This document shows, one piece after another, positions 60,511 through 64,000 of a stretch of DNA of 64,000 bases. Position numbers and translations under genes: made by a program. The DNA lies in the NCBI RefSeq assembly GCF_013141775.1, contig NZ_WHOB01000089.1:265648-329647 (forward strand), written 5' to 3'. Origin of the DNA: Paenibacillus phytohabitans (GTDB taxonomy: Bacteria > Bacillota > Bacilli > Paenibacillales > Paenibacillaceae). Under the pieces are notes generated by a model that saw nothing but the letters and a program-made list of their open reading frames with translations, was not told where the DNA came from and ran no database searches. Each line of letters starts with the position of its first letter. Position 1 is the stretch's first letter.

Positions 60511-61616
60511 GGTCTTCTTCCTCCCTTACCTTCAGAGTTCAGCGGAACCGTCTGCTGCGGGTGCTGCAGGTGCGGGTGATTCAGCGCCTCTGTCAACAGC
60601 TGCATCACCAGTCCCTGACCGTACAGCGCCGGATACCTCTCAATGGCGTTGTAAGCTTCTATTGAAGGCATTACCGGGGTGCCTCCCGAGACTCCCTGCA
60701 CCTCACCGTCTTCACGGATAAGCGGCAGGATTCCTTCAAGCGCCTTCCCGGCATTCTCCAGAAAAGAGTCATCCAGCAGGCCGCCCTTAACCGCCTTGAG
60801 GAAACCGCAGGCGATACCGGCGCTGGCTGACGTCTCCTGGTAATAATCCGGCCTGTCGAGCACAGTATGCCAAAGTCCATTCTCTCCCTGAACCTGCCGC
60901 AGGGCGGAAGCGAGCGTACGGTAGCGGCTGCTGAGCTCTTCCGGAACGGCAACTACGCGACTGGTCTCTGCCACAATCCCGGGAACGGCCAGCGTAATCC
61001 ATGCGTTGGCCCGGGCCCAGCGGGCAGCCGACATATGGCTGCCGTCCCGGCAGTTCCAGCCGTGGAACAGCAGCCCCGTTGCCGGGTCCTGCAGCAGGCG
61101 CAGATGCAGCAGGGTCTGCTGCAGGGCGGCCTCTGCAAGCCCGCGGTCGCCGGTCAGCCCGGCAAGCCGTGCCAGGAACAGCACGGCCATATACACCGTA
61201 TCCGCCCACACCTGCTCCGGGAAGTCTACAGCCTCCGTCACGGTATGCTCCAGCGCTCCTTCCCGGGTTCGCGGCGCAGTCTCCAGCATCCAGGCAGCAA
61301 TTTCCTGAGCCTTGCTCAGAAACCAGGTGTCCCCGGTCAGCCGGTACAGTCCAGGAAACAGCGCATATGGAGCCAGGGAGTTGATGACCCGAACCCCCTC
61401 TGCCTTACGCTTATTCCGGTTCACCCAGAGCAGCAGATAATCAATTACCTTGTCTGCGCCGGTGGCAGTTCCGTATTCCATCAAGGAGATTACACCAACA
61501 CCGGGTACCCAGTCCCAGTGATGAATATCCATCCCCCAATTGCCCTGATGCCGGACGGAAATCATATATTCGAAGATAAGATCCAGCTTCTTTTCTAACT
61601 CCTGCTTTGTACTCAA
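60507..61616 (-). CDS. Glycoside hydrolase family 105 (unsaturated glucuronyl/rhamnogalacturonyl hydrolase)
   Basis: A 369-residue (alpha/alpha)6-barrel enzyme that removes the 4,5-unsaturated uronic acid left by polysaccharide lyases. The conserved VWADTVYMAVLFLARL block carries Asp139, matching the catalytic Asp of YteR-type enzymes, and RWARANAWITLA with the preceding HGW follow as in GH105. There is no signal peptide, so it works on imported oligosaccharides. The start is a TTG at 61616 overlapping the GH3 stop (TTGA), with AGGAGG 11 bp upstream. It is the middle gene of a three-gene operon. Confidence 0.85.
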   Translation of the reverse strand: MSTKQELEKKLDLIFEYMISVRHQGNWGMDIHHWDWVPGVGVISLMEYGTATGADKVIDYLLLWVNRNKRKAEGVRVINSLAPYALFPGLYRLTGDTWFLSKAQEIAAWMLETAPRTREGALEHTVTEAVDFPEQVWADTVYMAVLFLARLAGLTGDRGLAEAALQQTLLHLRLLQDPATGLLFHGWNCRDGSHMSAARWARANAWITLAVPGIVAETSRVVAVPEELSSRYRTLASALRQVQGENGLWHTVLDRPDYYQETSASAGIACGFLKAVKGGLLDDSFLENAGKALEGILPLIREDGEVQGVSGGTPVMPSIEAYNAIERYPALYGQGLVMQLLTEALNHPHLQHPQQTVPLNSEGKGGRRP

Positions 61617-63334
61617 AACGTCCGAAGCCTCCTTGAACCGTGATAATCCCCCTCGAAATCTGCTTTGACCGGAGAGTTGCCCTGAAACGGAATTTCGCCA
61701 AACAGCGCTTTGACCGTAAGCTCTACCGTATCCTCATGCAGCGAATAAGCATTCACCAGCGTATCCAGGAATGGAATATCCTGCAGCAGATACGGCGACG
61801 CAAACGAAATGCCGACCGGCTTGATCGTCTCCGCATGCTGCATCGCCCAGATGGCTTTGGCCGCCTCGCCTACCGGACGGGCCGTATTCATCATGCCGTG
61901 CAGCGGCAGGAAAAAGGGGGCAAAAGCAGCGTCCCAGGCCACCCCGGACAGCTCCCATTGCCGCAGTGTAGTCAGCGGTTCGAATTCATCGAGAATATCA
62001 ACCTGCAGCCCTCTTGCCTTAAGCTGTTCAACGAAAAGATTCATCCGCTCGTATCTGCGCCCCTCCGTCACCTTGTTCAGCATGATCACCAGCACCCGGC
62101 GGACCGTCTGCGGATTCAGGGGCAGCTGGCCGGTCCGGTTGCGGACCAGCGTAATGCAGCGCCCGGCAAGCGCCCGGCTTAATTGTCTAACCTGCCGGTC
62201 CAGCTCGGGCGGCAGCTTATCCTCCAGCAGCGGCAATGCCAGCCCGTCTTCTCCAGCAGCGCCGGTAAACTGCATCCCAAGCCGGGCCTTCATCTCCAGA
62301 ATCCGCCGGACGCTGGCCTTCAGCCGTTCCCGGCTTACCCGCCCGTCCGCCACCGCCTGCTCCATCACCGCGAAATATCTCACGCCCGGCCAGAGCAGCA
62401 CATCCGTGCCGCAATTGAAACAATCGATCATGCGCTTCTCATAATCTCCCCAGGCCAGGAACCCGCCCATATCCAGCGCATCCGACAGCACCACCCCATC
62501 GAAGCCCATTCGTTCCCGCAGCAGCTCCGTAGTGATGCGCTCCGATACGGTTGCAGGCACCGGCTTCACGGCAGCATCCCCGTCTTCGATCCAGGGAAGG
62601 GCAATATGGCCGGTCATATAGGACATCACGCCCTGATCGATGATTCTCTGAGCCACATGCCCATAAGTGGAGAACCATTCCTCTTCAGATAAGCTGTTAA
62701 TCGTAGTAATGATATGCTGATCCCTGTAATCCACCCCGTCTCCGGGAAAATGCTTGGCGCAAGCCGCGATGCCATAATCCTGCATCCCGCGCATGACCGC
62801 CGTAGACAGACGTGCCGCCCGCCCGGCATCATCCCCGAGACAGCGGGTAGTAATGACAGGATTCATCCAGTTCAGCAGAAGATCAACCCCCGGTGCCAGC
62901 GCCCAGGTGAATCCGGCTGCCCGGCCTTCCATCGCTGTATATTTACCGTATTCATAAGCCAGCGCTTCATCGTCGGCTGCGGCAAGGGCGAGAAGGGGCG
63001 GGAAGGCTGTGAGGCTTTTGACTGCAGAGCCGGCCCCGAATTCCAGATCACCGGAGAACAGCAGCGGGAACTTGCTGATTCTCTGCAGCATCACGGTCCA
63101 ATCCCGGTAATCCTCGGCTTTACCCTTAGCCTTCTGAATGACCTCTCCGCCAATAAAGAAGCTGCCCACCGGATATTGTGCCAGATACCCGCGAAGAGCG
63201 GCCTCGTCATCCCCCTTGAACGGCAGTCTGCCTGCATGATCCTGCATCGTCTGCCCGATGAGCTCCCGCAAGCTCATAGCCTCCAGCGTGCGCTCTACCC
63301 AGTCCTGCTCTTCCTTGCTTAGCGGCCTCTGCAT
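61613..63334 (-). CDS. Glycoside hydrolase family 3 (NagZ-like)
   Basis: A 573-residue exo-glycosidase. The TIM barrel (about 20-340) has KHFPGDG (194-200), followed by the Asp205-x-His207 pair that serves as acid/base in the N-acetylglucosaminidase branch of GH3, and the nucleophile Asp285 in VVLSDALDMGG. A second alpha/beta domain (about 380-560) follows. The Asp-x-His dyad suggests beta-N-acetylhexosaminidase or related activity rather than beta-glucosidase. There is no signal peptide. GGGAGGA lies 9 bp before the ATG. It is the first gene of the GH3-GH105-toroid operon. Confidence 0.88.
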   Translation of the reverse strand: MQRPLSKEEQDWVERTLEAMSLRELIGQTMQDHAGRLPFKGDDEAALRGYLAQYPVGSFFIGGEVIQKAKGKAEDYRDWTVMLQRISKFPLLFSGDLEFGAGSAVKSLTAFPPLLALAAADDEALAYEYGKYTAMEGRAAGFTWALAPGVDLLLNWMNPVITTRCLGDDAGRAARLSTAVMRGMQDYGIAACAKHFPGDGVDYRDQHIITTINSLSEEEWFSTYGHVAQRIIDQGVMSYMTGHIALPWIEDGDAAVKPVPATVSERITTELLRERMGFDGVVLSDALDMGGFLAWGDYEKRMIDCFNCGTDVLLWPGVRYFAVMEQAVADGRVSRERLKASVRRILEMKARLGMQFTGAAGEDGLALPLLEDKLPPELDRQVRQLSRALAGRCITLVRNRTGQLPLNPQTVRRVLVIMLNKVTEGRRYERMNLFVEQLKARGLQVDILDEFEPLTTLRQWELSGVAWDAAFAPFFLPLHGMMNTARPVGEAAKAIWAMQHAETIKPVGISFASPYLLQDIPFLDTLVNAYSLHEDTVELTVKALFGEIPFQGNSPVKADFEGDYHGSRRLRTF

Positions 63335-63528
63335 AGTCCCGATTCCTCCCGGTAATTTCTATTCCAAGTGTAACGAAAAGCCGGACCGCTCTAAATAAAG
63401 CCAACTATAATATAAGTTCAAAATTCTATAATCCCCCCACAAAACGGGGTCTTGGCTTCGGTGATTACTCCGACTTTCGGCCGGGACCTTAAATAAAATC
63501 TTATACAAAAACAAATATACAAAAACAA

Positions 63529-63548
63529 AATCACCCTAACGGGTGATT
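63529..63548 (-). terminator. Hairpin with leftward T-rich tail
   Basis: AATCACCC (63529-63536) and GGGTGATT (63541-63548) form a perfect 8-bp stem with a TAAC loop; read leftward it is followed by TTGTTTTTG. It would end a leftward transcript coming from the repeat array, where I see no gene. Confidence 0.5.
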
Positions 63549-63558
63549 CATGCTGGAG

Positions 63559-63602
63559 GGTATGCGGGGTATGCGGGGTATGCGGGGTATGCGGGGTATG
63601 TG
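63559..63602 (+). repeat. 9-bp tandem repeat, about five units
   Basis: GGTATGCGG is repeated four times without change, starting at 63559, 63568, 63577 and 63586, with a partial fifth unit. It reads Gly-Tyr-Ala in one frame, but no gene context supports translation. It is likely to vary in copy number between strains. Confidence 0.85.
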
Positions 63603-63694
63603 ACCTGTACAGCTAATGCAGATATTAGGGCCACCACACAATGCTCCACTGACACTACTTCCGAAGCAGCCTCCGTTGTAATCAATAGTACTAA

Positions 63695-64000
63695 TGCTCC
63701 TTATTCCCTCCTGCTGCCCACTTTCGGCAGATTCAGGGGCACTTCTGCTCCTCATTTACTCCTACTACCCACTTTCGGCGCATTCAGGGGCACTAGTGCT
63801 CCTCATTTACTCCTACTACCCACTTTGGGCGGGTTCAGGGGCACTAGTGCCCCTCATTTACTCCTGCTGCCCACTTTTGGCGGATTCAGGGGCACTAGCT
63901 AGTGCCCCTCATTTACTCATTTGACCCTCAGCCGGTGTAATCAAGGGCACTAATGCTCCTCATTTCCTCCTGCTGCCCACTTTTAGCGTATTCAGGGGCA
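63695..64000. repeat. 51-bp-period tandem array with palindromic junctions, running off the edge
   Basis: The motif TGC(T/C)CCTCATTT recurs at 63746, 63797, 63848, 63903 and 63954, with a variant at 63695. The period is 51 bp except for one 55-bp step caused by a duplicated GCTA. Most units contain CCCACTTT-GGC-ATTCAGGGG, and junctions read as the palindrome GGGGCACTAGTGCCCC. One unit (from 63903) has a different core. Frames are open because the period is a multiple of three, but no start or ribosome binding site supports a gene. Confidence 0.8.

Noticed and set aside
63543..63902. A 119-codon ORF made of Gly-Tyr-Ala repeats and a repeated FRGTSAPHLLLLPTFG-type segment
   Set aside because: It is produced by the 9-bp and 51-bp tandem repeats, both multiples of three. 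It has no real ribosome binding site, ends at a 4-bp slip, and other frames across the array are open as well.

Overview
The window looks like a chromosomal segment of a Paenibacillus-type Bacillota. The evidence is strong AGGAGG-type ribosome binding sites, frequent GTG/TTG starts, consensus sigma-A promoters, CtsR-type heat-shock operators, and families typical of that genus (copper-amine-oxidase 'stalk' proteins, AraC-type membrane sensor regulators, many ABC transporters, GH105/GH3 enzymes). Most genes are fairly GC-rich; intergenic DNA and a few genes (the left-edge fragment, the small deoxyribosyltransferase-like gene near 21.5 kb) are AT-rich. I see no rRNA, tRNA, CRISPR array, intact insertion sequence or prophage.

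Layout. 0-3.5 kb: end of an unknown gene, then a three-gene operon (GT4 glycosyltransferase, toroid-fold partner, mannose-1-phosphate guanylyltransferase). 3.6-5.0 kb: small DUF protein and a secreted stalk-domain protein. 5.1-10.0 kb, leftward: a MarR regulator, an aryl-sulfate sulfotransferase-like enzyme and an SsuABC-type transporter in one operon with a consensus promoter and an attenuator-like leader. 10.4-14.5 kb: two-component system plus propeller lipoprotein, divergent from a small secreted protein. 15-22 kb: SUKH-LRR fusion, S66 peptidase, AI-2E transporter, SDR, MBL hydrolase, deoxyribosyltransferase-like protein. 22-28 kb: a complete oligopeptide/nickel-type ABC operon ending in an unknown gene. 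28-31 kb: cyclophilin and a double glycosyltransferase. 31.5-36.1 kb: clpB, dnaJ-like and CtsR-controlled hsp20.

36-46 kb holds mostly single genes: DUF2569, GNATs, a MocR-like regulator that appears to lack its PLP lysine, a YafY/WYL regulator divergent from a VOC gene, an adaA-adaB-alkA DNA alkylation repair operon, and an AraC/GyrI-like regulator. 46-51 kb: KdgT permease, an orphan TctC receptor and an AraC membrane sensor. 51-56 kb: a SWIM protein overlapping a SNF2 helicase (YwqB/YwqA type). 56-58.7 kb: hypothetical protein, then hflX behind a long leader with a short upstream ORF and a terminator. 58.7-63.3 kb: a leftward GH3-GH105-toroid operon. 63.5-64 kb: tandem repeats running off the edge.

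The most unusual items are non-coding. They are the hflX leader (promoter, 12-codon ORF with an Arg-Ile-Arg motif, terminator immediately before the gene), a ~185-bp intergenic element present in three diverged copies (10.1, 14.8 and 31.2 kb), the attenuator-like leader of the marR/sulfotransferase operon, and a 51-bp-period tandem array with palindromic junctions at the right edge.
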